Below, piece after piece: positions 1 to 8,516 of a DNA stretch of 64,000 nucleotides. The notes under the pieces were generated by a model. It had not been told where the DNA came from. It saw only the letters and a list, made by a program, of their open reading frames with translations, and made no database searches. The position numbers and the translations under genes are program-made. Source of the stretch: Candidatus Jettenia caeni (GTDB lineage Bacteria; Planctomycetota; Brocadiia; Brocadiales; Brocadiaceae); NCBI GenBank assembly GCA_000296795.1, contig BAFH01000002.1, positions 590,686 to 654,685 on the forward strand. The letters are read 5' to 3'. The number at the start of each line of letters is the position of its first letter. Positions within the stretch are counted from its first letter, which is position 1.

Positions 1-50
1 AATTTTTTGAAAAGATCAATTCCTTAAAAGTAATTGCAAAAAAGAATGGA

Positions 51-1136
51 ATGCAGGTATATAATCTCTATAATCCGCCATTCCCCAGTCAGGCAGGAAT
101 GAGATTCCTGGAAAGAAAGTTAAGAATGATGCTCTCTAAAATGGCATTCCCTGTCACCGCTAATTTAGCCATAACGCATAAATGCCAGTGCCAGTGTATT
201 CACTGCAGTGCAGACCCATTTATTGACCCTGCCAAGAAAGAGCTTACGGTCGGGGAGATAAAAAAAGTTGTTGATGGCGCACTAGACCTTGGCGCAAGTC
301 TGGTTATTTATGTGGGCGGAGAGCCTTTGCTTCGCGAAGAGCTTTACGAACTCATTCATTATGTAGATAAGACCAAAGCTATTCCTATGATATTTACGAA
401 CGGATTGCTTCTGACGGAAGAGAATGTCCGGAAGCTTGCCAATGCAGGCTTATTCTCGCTCAATATTTCTATAGATAGCAGTGAACCTGAACTCCACAAT
501 GAGTTCAGGGCGGTACCCGGTTGTTACCAAAAAGCATTTGAAGGAGCTGAACGCTGCCGGAGAGCTGGCATCTTAACAGGTATTTCTACCTATGCGACCG
601 GCGAAAGTATCAAGACAGGGAAGGTCGAAAAGCTTTTAAAGATCGCACAGGATCAGGGTTTTTCAGAGGTTACTATTTTTGATTGCATACCTTCAGGCCG
701 GTTCTTAAAAGATACATCAAAAATACTGACAGCGGAAGACCGGAAACAATTGATTGCGCTTACAAAGAAATATCATGAGATGGATCATCCTATGGGGATC
801 AATTGCATGTCAATTATTAATTCTCCAAGGGGAGTGGGTTGCTATGGAGCACAATCGCAATTTTATATGACAGCATATGGCGATATCAATCCCTGTGATT
901 TCAACCCGATTAATTTCGGAAATGTACGTGAGATGTCTATTCAGGAAATATGGAAAAAGATGGTCACGCATCCGGATTTTAGCAAGAGATATCCTACATG
1001 CCGGATGCAAAGTAAGGCATACCGAAAGAAGTATATTGATCCACTTCCGAAAGATGTAAGACTACCGGTAAAAATAGAAGATATCGCGCCTGTTGAACTG
1101 GCGGAACAGGAGACTAATCTTGCAGGAGTTCATTAG
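51..1136 (+). CDS. Radical SAM/SPASM-type protein (5' end possibly outside window)
   Basis: A radical SAM enzyme of about 361 residues. The CxxxCxxC cluster motif that binds the SAM-coordinating 4Fe-4S centre is seen near residue 46 (CQCQCIHC), followed by the GGEP motif near residue 90. A Cys-containing C-terminal region (around residues 255-320, with NPCDFNPINFGN) resembles a SPASM/twitch auxiliary cluster domain. The family includes AhbC/AhbD and NirJ haem-modifying enzymes and peptide-maturing enzymes. Because the downstream gene is a multihaem cytochrome, a role in haem or cofactor maturation is a reasonable guess, not shown. The frame is open back to the window edge (base 3) and the ribosome site before this ATG is weak, so the true start may lie upstream. 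Confidence 0.85.
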   Translation: MQVYNLYNPPFPSQAGMRFLERKLRMMLSKMAFPVTANLAITHKCQCQCIHCSADPFIDPAKKELTVGEIKKVVDGALDLGASLVIYVGGEPLLREELYELIHYVDKTKAIPMIFTNGLLLTEENVRKLANAGLFSLNISIDSSEPELHNEFRAVPGCYQKAFEGAERCRRAGILTGISTYATGESIKTGKVEKLLKIAQDQGFSEVTIFDCIPSGRFLKDTSKILTAEDRKQLIALTKKYHEMDHPMGINCMSIINSPRGVGCYGAQSQFYMTAYGDINPCDFNPINFGNVREMSIQEIWKKMVTHPDFSKRYPTCRMQSKAYRKKYIDPLPKDVRLPVKIEDIAPVELAEQETNLAGVH

Positions 1137-1194
1137 TGACGAAAATAAAAGAAGTTTTTTATCCTTTGAATTATTTCTATGATCGGAGGTAACT

Positions 1195-1425
1195 ATGGGT
1201 AATGAGATTCTTATCACAAAGAAAATGAGCACGGGAGAAGTGACAAAGAAATACCCGGCAACAAAAGCGGTTTTCACAAAATATTTTGGGAAAGGATGTT
1301 TTGATTGCCCTTCCTTTGGCACAGAGGATATTAACCTTGCATGCATGATGCATAATACAGATGTTGATAAATTTGTCAAAGAACTAAACGAAGCGGCGAA
1401 ACAAGAGGCAAGTAAAACCTCATAA
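1195..1425 (+). CDS. DUF1858-domain small protein
   Basis: A 76-residue protein. The stretch MSTGEVTKKYPATKAVF followed by GCFDCPSF matches the DUF1858 pattern: a helical module with a conserved Cys pair, often found with hybrid-cluster or NO-related proteins. A clear ribosome site (ATCGGAGGTAACT) precedes the ATG. It starts 58 bases after the radical SAM gene and is probably in the same operon. It is related in design to the DUF542-like protein at 13914 in this window. The biochemical function of the family is not firmly known; a redox or metal-cluster role is inference from the cysteines. Confidence 0.85.
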   Translation: MGNEILITKKMSTGEVTKKYPATKAVFTKYFGKGCFDCPSFGTEDINLACMMHNTDVDKFVKELNEAAKQEASKTS

Positions 1426-1486
1426 ACGATCCCGTATACATCTTTAAAGAAACCCGAAAATCTGATGAGGAGGTTGATAAATACAT

Positions 1487-1789
1487 TTGGAGCCAATACA
1501 TTTGGAAGAAAAGATAAAATTTAATAAAGAGCATTTTATCCCAAATATCCTTTATGCCTCTCCGAAGGTAAAAATGCCCCTTATTTGTATGGAACCCGGA
1601 CAGGAAATTCCATCCCATGGAGGGCACAGCGTGGGTATATTTTATGTGAAGGAAGGTAAAGGGATCTTCACCCTCGATAATCAGAAAATTGATATGGAAA
1701 AAGGAACCGTAGTTATTGCTCCGGAAGGCGCATCCAGGGGAATGAAATGTGTGGAACGAATGGTTGTTTTAGCTATGAGTGCGGGGTAA
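1487..1789 (+). CDS. Cupin-domain protein (first of tandem pair)
   Basis: A 100-residue single-domain cupin. Conserved features are the PGQEIPSHGGHSVGIFYVKEGKG motif-1-like region around residues 37-58 (quoted here only for orientation) and PEGASRG in motif 2. Motif 1 offers His residues as possible metal ligands, but motif 2 lacks the usual His. The start chosen is TTG at 1487: in-frame stops lie just upstream at 1475 and 1478, and a strong GATGAGGAGG site lies 13 bases before it. The next gene begins 5 bases after its stop and is a divergent paralogue. Substrate unknown. Confidence 0.8.
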   Translation: MEPIHLEEKIKFNKEHFIPNILYASPKVKMPLICMEPGQEIPSHGGHSVGIFYVKEGKGIFTLDNQKIDMEKGTVVIAPEGASRGMKCVERMVVLAMSAG

Positions 1790-1793
1790 AAGA

Positions 1794-2102
1794 ATGGGAA
1801 AAATTAATGTAAAAGAACAGATAGAGTTTTCAAAAGAAAAATATGTATCAAAAATCCTGTTTGATAGTGATAAGGCACGGGTCGTATTGTTCTGTTTGGA
1901 AAAAGGGCAGGAGGTGCCTTTGCATACAGTGAAACCTCAGGTGATAATGCTGGTAATTTCAGGAAAAGGTTCATTTACTGTAGGAGACAAGATATATAAG
2001 GTTAAACCAGATTCTGTAGCGATTTGTGAGAGCATGGAAGCGCATGGAATGAAGGCTGATGAGCAGATGGTTGTCCTTGCTTCAATCGTACCGCGGCCAT
2101 AA
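1794..2102 (+). CDS. Cupin-domain protein (second of tandem pair)
   Basis: A 102-residue cupin similar along its length to the preceding gene (both open with a short segment then EQIEFSKEKY or EEKIKFNKEHF). ATG 1794 is preferred over an upstream in-frame GTG at 1779 because the resulting N-terminus (MGKINVKEQ) aligns with that of the paralogue. Motif 2 retains a His (SMEAHGMK), unlike the first copy, so the two may differ in metal binding. The genes are probably translationally coupled. A sensor or small-ligand-binding role beside the octaheme cytochrome is inference. Confidence 0.8.
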   Translation: MGKINVKEQIEFSKEKYVSKILFDSDKARVVLFCLEKGQEVPLHTVKPQVIMLVISGKGSFTVGDKIYKVKPDSVAICESMEAHGMKADEQMVVLASIVPRP

Positions 2103-2129
2103 TGAAAGACTTTTAGACAAGGAGTAGTC

Positions 2130-2366
2130 ATGAGTGAGAAATCACCTGTTACGTTAGACGTTAGAAATATTGTGCCCAGGGAAAGACATCCAAAGATTTT
2201 TAATACTTTTGATGGCCTCAAAAAAGGAGAGATGATGGTCCTGATAAACGATCATGATCCCAAGCCGTTAAAGTATCAGCTTGATGCGGAACGAAAGGGG
2301 CAAATGGATTGGAAATATATTGAACAAGGACCGGAAACCTGGAAGGTAGAAATAACAAAAAAATAA
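2130..2366 (+). CDS. DUF2249-domain protein
   Basis: A 78-residue protein with the DUF2249 signature: VTLDVRNIVPRERHPKIF at the N-terminus, then GEMMVLINDHDPKPLKYQL and a C-terminal tail rich in Trp and Glu. The fold is TusA-like. DUF2249 proteins commonly sit beside hemerythrins, DUF542/DUF1858 proteins and nitric-oxide-handling enzymes, which fits this neighbourhood. A good ribosome site (AAGGAG) lies upstream. It is the last small gene before the cytochrome. Exact role unknown. Confidence 0.85.
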   Translation: MSEKSPVTLDVRNIVPRERHPKIFNTFDGLKKGEMMVLINDHDPKPLKYQLDAERKGQMDWKYIEQGPETWKVEITKK

Positions 2367-2368
2367 CA

Positions 2369-2384
2369 CGGGTTATAACCCGCG
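2369..2384 (+). other. Intercistronic hairpin
   Basis: A near-perfect palindrome (CGGGTTATAACCCG core) lies immediately after the DUF2249 stop codon and before the cytochrome leader. There is no long T run, so it looks more like an mRNA stability or processing hairpin than a strong terminator. Confidence 0.45.
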
Positions 2385-2447
2385 TAGGGAAAAATCTATT
2401 TTTTATGTATGTATATGTTGTTTGAATTTAAGGAGGGAAAGGTTTAT

Positions 2448-4187
2448 ATGATCAAAGAAGTAAGATGTATCGTCTCTATAATAATGATGGCTCTGTTTGT
2501 CTGTGTCGGTTTTGGCTGCAAAAATACGAGTGCGAGAAAAGCAGAAGCTGTTACCGCGCCCAAAATAACGAAAGAGACAATAGAAAAGCCGTCAGTTACT
2601 CAAGCTGTTCAGGAACCAGTTGTTGCTCAGCCGAAGGCAGAAGTAAAAAAGGAAGAAGCAAAACAAGAAGCTCCTGTCCCTGAGGAGCAGGAGGAGCGTA
2701 AAGAATCGCATGCCGGTTGCCCATCAAAACAGGAAGAAATGGCTTCTCATCCAAAAGATACGAGGACAATTCAGGAAATTATTTCTCAGATAACAGGGGA
2801 AAAAATAGGCCCTGATAACTCTGGCGATCTCTACCATAACGGATTGACAGCAACCTATACAGGACCAAAAGAGGTATTCCCCGGTGAAGGTAAATTCGGG
2901 AAGCTATTCAGCTTTTTGCCTATTATAAGGTGGTATGATCCGGACCATTATTATACACCGAATATGGCAGTTTCCGGAGAGTTTAGACACGAAGAATGTG
3001 TTATGTGCCATACGGTGCAAACGCCGGGTATTGTTGCACAGTGGAAGAAAAGCAAGCATGCATCAACGGAAAAGGGTGTGGTGGGATGTGATAAATGCCA
3101 CGGGAACAATCATCAGCAGCTCTACATGCCTTCCTGGCGACACTGCGGTGAATGTCATCCGGAGCAGCAATCAGGCCATCGTGATGGTAAGTTAGGCTCG
3201 CACGCATATGCGTTTCACGTAAATGTAGTAGAGACTCCGTGGCAGATAGCAAAACCGGCAGAAGAGGTAACCGCCTGTGCGACGTGCCATGGTATAGCTG
3301 AAAATCGGTGTGATGGATGCCACACAAGACACGACTTCTCTCTGGCAGAGGCAAGAAAGCCCAATAACTGCGGTATCTGTCATACAGGCTTGGACCACTA
3401 TGAGTATGAGATGTACCGGGAATCATACCACGGGATGATTTATGAATCTGAACAACATACCTGGGATTGGACGAAGCCTCTGAAACCGGCAAACTATAAG
3501 ACCCCTACCTGTGCATTTTGTCATATGAAAGATGGTGAACACAACGCACAGAAGGCGTCTACCATCTACAGTCATATGGGTACATCTCTGGTAGACCGGG
3601 GAGCGCCGAAATTTAAAGAGGAGAGACAAAATTGGATTAATACCTGTAAGGGATGTCACTCACCCAGATTTGCGGCAGATCAGCTAAATGCTATGGATGA
3701 GGCCGTAAAGCTCAGTTTTACCAAATGGCGTGAAGCTATGAAGGTCGTAATGGATCTCTACAATGATGGTATGCTGGATCCCATGCCAAACGATTTGGCG
3801 CCCGACTATGCAGGGCATTATACCTTTAGTCTGTTAGGTGGCGAGGGAAGAATGTATAACGTTTCCGACATAGAGCGAACCTCCTTTGAGATGCTTGTCT
3901 ATGTAACCAATGCCGTGTACAAGGCGATGGCGCATGGCGCTATGTATGGCGCTACTTACGGGAAAGGCGCTTTTCTGCAGGATCGTTGGCTTGTTCAGGT
4001 GAAGAGCGAGGCCAGCCGGTTAAGAAGATTAAGGGCGCTGGAAGATAAGGTAGGCATAAAACATAAAGCATATGATTTCTGGAAGCACGGCGAGTATACC
4101 GATTTACTCTTGGGCTGGAGAAGAAAGCCAGGCGATGTAGATAAATCAGCTTGTAAACATGAGGGTGAAAATTGTCTGGTTGATTAA
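2448..4187 (+). CDS. HAO-type octaheme cytochrome c, lipoprotein
   Basis: About 579 residues with eight CxxCH haem-binding motifs (CVMCH, CDKCH, CGECH, CATCH, CDGCH, CGICH, CAFCH, CKGCH), the count and order expected of hydroxylamine-oxidoreductase-type octaheme proteins. Start 2448 is chosen because AAGGAGGGA lies just upstream and the product then begins with a signal sequence ending in a lipobox-like VGFGC. A 90-residue Ala/Pro/Glu/Lys-rich linker separates the lipid anchor from the haem domain. HAO-like proteins in anammox bacteria oxidise hydroxylamine or hydrazine or reduce nitrite. Whether this one has the Tyr cross-link of the P460 haem cannot be decided by eye, so oxidase versus reductase remains open. 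It would act on the outer face of a membrane, probably the anammoxosome side. Confidence 0.88.
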   Translation: MIKEVRCIVSIIMMALFVCVGFGCKNTSARKAEAVTAPKITKETIEKPSVTQAVQEPVVAQPKAEVKKEEAKQEAPVPEEQEERKESHAGCPSKQEEMASHPKDTRTIQEIISQITGEKIGPDNSGDLYHNGLTATYTGPKEVFPGEGKFGKLFSFLPIIRWYDPDHYYTPNMAVSGEFRHEECVMCHTVQTPGIVAQWKKSKHASTEKGVVGCDKCHGNNHQQLYMPSWRHCGECHPEQQSGHRDGKLGSHAYAFHVNVVETPWQIAKPAEEVTACATCHGIAENRCDGCHTRHDFSLAEARKPNNCGICHTGLDHYEYEMYRESYHGMIYESEQHTWDWTKPLKPANYKTPTCAFCHMKDGEHNAQKASTIYSHMGTSLVDRGAPKFKEERQNWINTCKGCHSPRFAADQLNAMDEAVKLSFTKWREAMKVVMDLYNDGMLDPMPNDLAPDYAGHYTFSLLGGEGRMYNVSDIERTSFEMLVYVTNAVYKAMAHGAMYGATYGKGAFLQDRWLVQVKSEASRLRRLRALEDKVGIKHKAYDFWKHGEYTDLLLGWRRKPGDVDKSACKHEGENCLVD

Positions 4188-4240
4188 CAGGCTATGTAAA
4201 ACCTCTGATTGCTCGTAACCGGGCTTTTCAGAAAAATAAT

Positions 4241-4277
4241 AAAAAGGCTTAATCTCTGATAAGGATTAAGCCTTTTT
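4241..4277. terminator. Bidirectional terminator
   Basis: A 14-bp perfect inverted repeat (AAAAAGGCTTAATC and its complement) with a 9-base loop, flanked by A and T runs. It lies between the convergent cytochrome and pyruvate kinase genes, so it can end transcription from both sides. Confidence 0.9.
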
Positions 4278-4304
4278 TGTTTTTCATTCTTTTTCTTTAC
4301 TGGC

Positions 4305-5726
4305 CTAAAAAACCCTTAACAAATTAGTAGAGCCTGGCTTCCAGATAGGAACTCCACCGGTGAAGGCAATCATTTCACCCTCTTTGATGTAACCAGCTTG
4401 CTTAGCGGCTTCTATACTTTTTTTCATCATGTCATCAGTATTTTGTATGGGTTCCGTAACGATAGGAGTAACTCCCCATACGAGTGCAAGTCTTCTATAG
4501 GTATGTAATGATGTGGTTACTGCAAGAATATGCTGTTTGGGACGGTATTTAGAAATGAATCGCGCAGTACTTCCTGTCTGTGTAGCGGTAATGATAACTT
4601 TTGTATTGAGATTATTAGAAACCTGGCATGTTGCAATACTTATTGCATCGGGTACGGTAATCGGACTGTCCGGTATCCGTAATGTCTCGAAGTTTTCTTT
4701 TCTCACTAAAGCAGGTTCTATTTCATTAGCAATTTTTGATAACATAATGACGGATGCGATGGGATATCGGCCTTTAGCTGTTTCCTCGGAAAGCATAACT
4801 GCATCGCTTCCATCAAAAATAGCATTCGCTACGTCAGTAACCTCTGCACGGGTTGGTCTATAATTTGTGACCATAGAGCCTAACATTTGGGTGGCGGTAA
4901 TAACAGGCTTACAGTAAGAATTAGCCAGATGAATGATCTTCTTTTGAGCCAGAGGGACCTGTTCCAGCGGTATTTCAACGCCCAAATCTCCCCTGGCCAC
5001 CATAATAGCGTCTGCGGTTTTTATAATATCCTCAAGATTATTCAGCGCTTCATGCTTTTCAATCTTAGCAATAACGGGAATATCTCTGTTTTTCGCGCGT
5101 ATAATTTCCTTAAGCTCAAGAATATCATCCTTATTTTTTACAAATGACAGAGCCACGTAATCTACATCATGTTCAATCCCGAATTCAAGGTCACTTTTAT
5201 CTTTTTCCGTAAGAGAAGGTATTGGCAGGCTCCTTTTGGGTATGTTAATTCCTTTTCCTGATGGTAAAATACCACCGACAATAACCTGACAGATAATGTC
5301 CGTACTATTTTTACTGACGACCCTTAATTCTATTTCGCCATCACAGAGAAAGATAGTATCGCCAGGGAAAACGATGTCCGGTAAACACGTATAGGTAATT
5401 GATGCTATTTTTTCATTTCCTTCCACGTCCTTGCTGGTGAGGGTAAATACATCGTCAGCGTTCAAGGTAATTGCATCTTTATAGAGAGATTTTATTCTAA
5501 CCTTTGGCCCTGATAGATCTTGAAGGATAGCAATTGGCCTGTTGAGTTGCTGAGAAACGAGGCGTATATTCTTAATAGTAGCCTCATGTTCCGATAGGGT
5601 TCCATGAGAGAAATTTAACCGTGCAACATCCATGCCCGCATGGATCAAACCCTCAATCATGGATGCGGAGCTACAAGCAGGTCCAATAGTGCATACAATC
5701 TTTGTTCTTGAAAAATAATCTATCAT
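4305..5726 (-). CDS. pyk: Pyruvate kinase
   Basis: A 473-residue protein of normal length for bacterial pyruvate kinase, which transfers phosphate from phosphoenolpyruvate to ADP. Seen are the N-terminal TKIVCTIGPA motif, the VARLNFSHG stretch, the active-site IAKIEKHEALNNLEDII region with catalytic Lys, the MVARGDLGVEIP loop and ATQMLGSM. The C-terminal domain ends GSTNLLRVF as expected. The B-domain lid lies around residues 70-170. It is monocistronic as far as seen, convergent with the cytochrome gene and read away from the palindromic sites at 6088-6121. Cytosolic glycolytic enzyme. Confidence 0.97.
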   Translation of the reverse strand: MIDYFSRTKIVCTIGPACSSASMIEGLIHAGMDVARLNFSHGTLSEHEATIKNIRLVSQQLNRPIAILQDLSGPKVRIKSLYKDAITLNADDVFTLTSKDVEGNEKIASITYTCLPDIVFPGDTIFLCDGEIELRVVSKNSTDIICQVIVGGILPSGKGINIPKRSLPIPSLTEKDKSDLEFGIEHDVDYVALSFVKNKDDILELKEIIRAKNRDIPVIAKIEKHEALNNLEDIIKTADAIMVARGDLGVEIPLEQVPLAQKKIIHLANSYCKPVITATQMLGSMVTNYRPTRAEVTDVANAIFDGSDAVMLSEETAKGRYPIASVIMLSKIANEIEPALVRKENFETLRIPDSPITVPDAISIATCQVSNNLNTKVIITATQTGSTARFISKYRPKQHILAVTTSLHTYRRLALVWGVTPIVTEPIQNTDDMMKKSIEAAKQAGYIKEGEMIAFTGGVPIWKPGSTNLLRVF

Positions 5727-6516
5727 AAGAACCTAACCTTGTAGGGCGAGGCTTTAGCCTTGCCTCCCCTCCTGAATAACCTACACGAGGATAGCAAACC
5801 GAAAGGTTTGCCCTACAGAATTGAAATTCCTCAACAGAAAACCAGGATGTACCATAATTATATATGCTTATCTCATAAAGCAAAGAAAATCAATTTATAC
5901 AGATGTAACAAAACAATTATCTAACAAAGATGCAGGGATTTCAAGGGTTTTATAGGGAAGGAAAACTGAATATCTCTGATGGGTTTCATGTACCTTTTGT
6001 CTCCCCACATGGTACTTTACCTGCATCATTTCACCCAACTTGTGGATAGGAATGGGGGTGCCCACAAAGGAAGATGCTTTTGTATCATGAGACACTTCTG
6101 TCTCAAGACACTTTTGTCTCACGGGACATTTATTGTATTTAAATAATTTAATAACATAGTATTTTTCTTTTCAGAGGTAAATTTTTTTTCAAGCAATGTT
6201 TGTCAATGAAGATGGTGTTTTTTTCTTAAAAATACGTTTAAATTTGAGAAGTATTGTTAATTATGTACTTGTTTAACAGGGGTTTATGTGAAATAAAGAT
6301 AAAGTATCTCAATATCTGTTATTCTTAAGTCACGTATATTTCTATGGAGACTTTTGCTTATTTCCGCACAAAAGAAGCGTCTGAATTACTATTCAGTATA
6401 AATCTTTATCTTTTGGTATATTTTTTGATTGTAATAACTATCACAGATAGAACTAAATGCTCACTCATGGAGTTGAATTATTGGTTGAGTAATATTGTTT
6501 TAGAAATGGAGGATAT
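5727..6516. other. Regulatory spacer between pyk and the sigma-54 activator
   Basis: About 790 bases without a convincing gene. It holds one copy of the GGCAAGGCTTTAGCCTTGCC-type hairpin repeat at 5741-5768, a related pair (CCGAAAGGTTTGCCCTAC) near 5798, the tandem 16-bp palindromic sites described separately, and a very AT-rich tract (6125-6340). Short open frames here have no family features. Confidence 0.6.
6088..6121. promoter_or_regulatory. Tandem palindromic operator, two 16-bp units
   Basis: The 16-bp unit AGACACTTYTGTCTCA occurs twice head to tail (6090-6105 and 6106-6121), differing only at one pyrimidine. Each unit is a palindrome; with flanks the first is TGAGACA-N4-TGTCTCA. Two sites 16 bp apart are typical of binding by a dimeric Fis-type regulator, and the activator gene starts 395 bases downstream. 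The binding protein and target promoter are inferred, not shown. Confidence 0.6.
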
Positions 6517-7917
6517 ATGGTACAACAAAATATCCTGATTATAGACCACAATCCATTTTCTTGTTGTACGGAAAACTGCAATCAGCTTACGGAATTAATT
6601 CAAAGTTCTCTTTTTCTTCAGCAATTTCGTTTTCAGACTACTACACTATTTCCACGTGAACCATCAACTTTTTCTCCTGATCTTATTATCTTTCGTCCCG
6701 CGAAAGAGACCTTTACTGAAGCTCTTTTTTCCATTAAGAAAAACTGGGGGAAAGCCCCTGTTGTATGCCTTTTCTGTAATGGATGGAATACGTCTCCTGA
6801 AATCTTCCAATCTTTCCACCAGGGTATGGATGACTTCCTATCATGTCCTTTCAGGGAAACTGATCTTCTCCTGCGCATTCAACGTCTTCTGCACCAAAGA
6901 AATAGTATACATACGTATGATTGCATGGGGAGAGGAAAAGAAATGCTGAATCGTGAATTATTAGTCGGTGAAAGTGAATCTTTCTTGCAGGAGATCAGAA
7001 AAATTCCCCTGTATGCTCATTCTGATACACCGGTCTTGATTTCTGGTGAGACGGGAACCGGAAAGGAACTCTTTGCCCGGGCGATCCATTACAACAGTCC
7101 ACGCCGCGGGAAACCATTCATCCCCGTTAATTGTGGCGCCTTGCCGAACCACCTCTTCGAAAATGAGCTTTTTGGACATGTCAAGGGTGCGTTTACCGAT
7201 GCCTCCTCAACAGAAAGAGGCCTTATTGCAGAAGCTGAGGGGGGAACCCTTTTCCTTGATGAGATTAATACCCTGAGCCCTTCTGCTCAAATAAAACTCC
7301 TGCGTTTTCTTCAGAACCGGGAATATCGCCCTTTAGGTTCTTCTAAGAATAGAGTTGCTGATGTCTCAGTCATTGCTGCCACGAATTCGGATTTAAAACA
7401 ATGCGTTGAGGCTAAACGCTTCCGTGAGGACCTCTATTATCGTATCAATACCTTTTCCTTATCTTTGCCGCCTCTTCGTGAGAGAACAGACGATATTCCC
7501 CTTCTGGCTGCCCATTTTCTCATGAAGTATGCAATCCAGCATTCGCGGAACATTTCCCAAATCTCCTTCGGTGGATTGCAAAAACTGTTACAGTATCATT
7601 GGCCAGGAAATGTTCGTGAACTGGAAGGTGTAATTCTGCGTGCCGTAATTACATCATCTTCTCCGGAGCTTCAATCAACTGATATAGATCTCCCGATACA
7701 TGATGAGCAGAAAAACATAGTACAATACAGTTCCTTTCAAGAAGCAAAATCCATTGCCATTAATGACTTTGAACGGACTTATTTAACTACTATCCTAACA
7801 GCGCATCAGGGAAACATCACCCGGGCAGCAAAAATTGCCGGAAAAGAGCGTCGCTCCTTTCAGAGGCTCCTCCAAAAACACAATCTCCATCGCGATACCT
7901 TCCAAAAAGCTGTGTAA
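6517..7917 (+). CDS. Sigma-54-dependent Fis-family transcription activator
   Basis: A 466-residue enhancer-binding protein. Residues 1-125 resemble a receiver domain but do not show the usual Asp/Lys phosphorylation set, so the input may be degenerate. The AAA+ domain has Walker A GETGTGKE near 177, Walker B GGTLFLDEI, and the sigma-54 contact loop reads GAFTDA near 223 rather than GAFTGA. A Fis-type helix-turn-helix (GNITRAAKIAGKERRSFQRL) lies at the C-terminus. ATGGAGGATAT provides the ribosome site. It would activate RNA polymerase carrying sigma-54, perhaps using the tandem palindromes upstream. Confidence 0.93.
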   Translation: MVQQNILIIDHNPFSCCTENCNQLTELIQSSLFLQQFRFQTTTLFPREPSTFSPDLIIFRPAKETFTEALFSIKKNWGKAPVVCLFCNGWNTSPEIFQSFHQGMDDFLSCPFRETDLLLRIQRLLHQRNSIHTYDCMGRGKEMLNRELLVGESESFLQEIRKIPLYAHSDTPVLISGETGTGKELFARAIHYNSPRRGKPFIPVNCGALPNHLFENELFGHVKGAFTDASSTERGLIAEAEGGTLFLDEINTLSPSAQIKLLRFLQNREYRPLGSSKNRVADVSVIAATNSDLKQCVEAKRFREDLYYRINTFSLSLPPLRERTDDIPLLAAHFLMKYAIQHSRNISQISFGGLQKLLQYHWPGNVRELEGVILRAVITSSSPELQSTDIDLPIHDEQKNIVQYSSFQEAKSIAINDFERTYLTTILTAHQGNITRAAKIAGKERRSFQRLLQKHNLHRDTFQKAV

Positions 7918-8516
7918 TCATCCCTGTAATTTACCATTGGGCCTATCTGGTTATGGAAAAGCACGCCAGTTTTGAATTTATATAATCTACGATAGTTCAT
8001 CCTGTCATTCCCGAACGTCTTTATCGGGAATCCAGCCATCCAATGTCATTATGATGCAATGGTGGATTCACTTCGTGTGATCCACCAAAGGGATAAATTC
8101 TAAGCATGAATATGAACTTTACAGACAACCTCTTAGCATTTTACCATTCCCTTAATAAAAATGCTTAATAACATTGCCCTGTCACCTCAGAGACCGCTTA
8201 TCTCTGATGATTCCGTCTCCTGGTAGCAAGCATTTCAAAAGAATCACTCCTCCGACATACCTTTTTCTCTCCTTTTCGAAGGTTTTTACCGGAAAGATTG
8301 TAGTTGCTCAAAATACTGCCGGATCGTAAGGGTGGTATGGATAAGGGCTGTCCAAAAAGGTAGTATCGTATCATTGCGAAGGAGGAGCTGAGAAAGATGT
8401 GTGAGTGGTTTAAAAAGGAGAGCTTGAAAAACCTTATCAAAGGGAAAATACAGGGGTTATTAATCCCCCTTCCGAAACGAAGGAAATAACCTCGTTATTT
8501 CCCACTTTCTCAATAC
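7918..8516. repeat. Spacer with palindromic repeats
   Basis: No gene is supported. Positions 8046-8092 hold a hairpin of the GGTGGATTCACTTCG type whose reverse complement recurs with a few differences at 14220-14266. A CATTCCCGAACGTCTTTATCGGGAAT hairpin-like stretch sits around 8004-8030. Reverse-strand frames at 8198-8440 show no family features. Confidence 0.55.

Noticed and set aside
5895-6122. 75-codon minus-strand frame
   Set aside because: Starts within the tandem palindromic operator and has no recognisable domain.
6344-6538. 64-codon plus-strand frame with one hydrophobic stretch upstream of the sigma-54 activator
   Set aside because: No ribosome site, AT-rich region, overlaps the activator start and its ribosome site, no family pattern.
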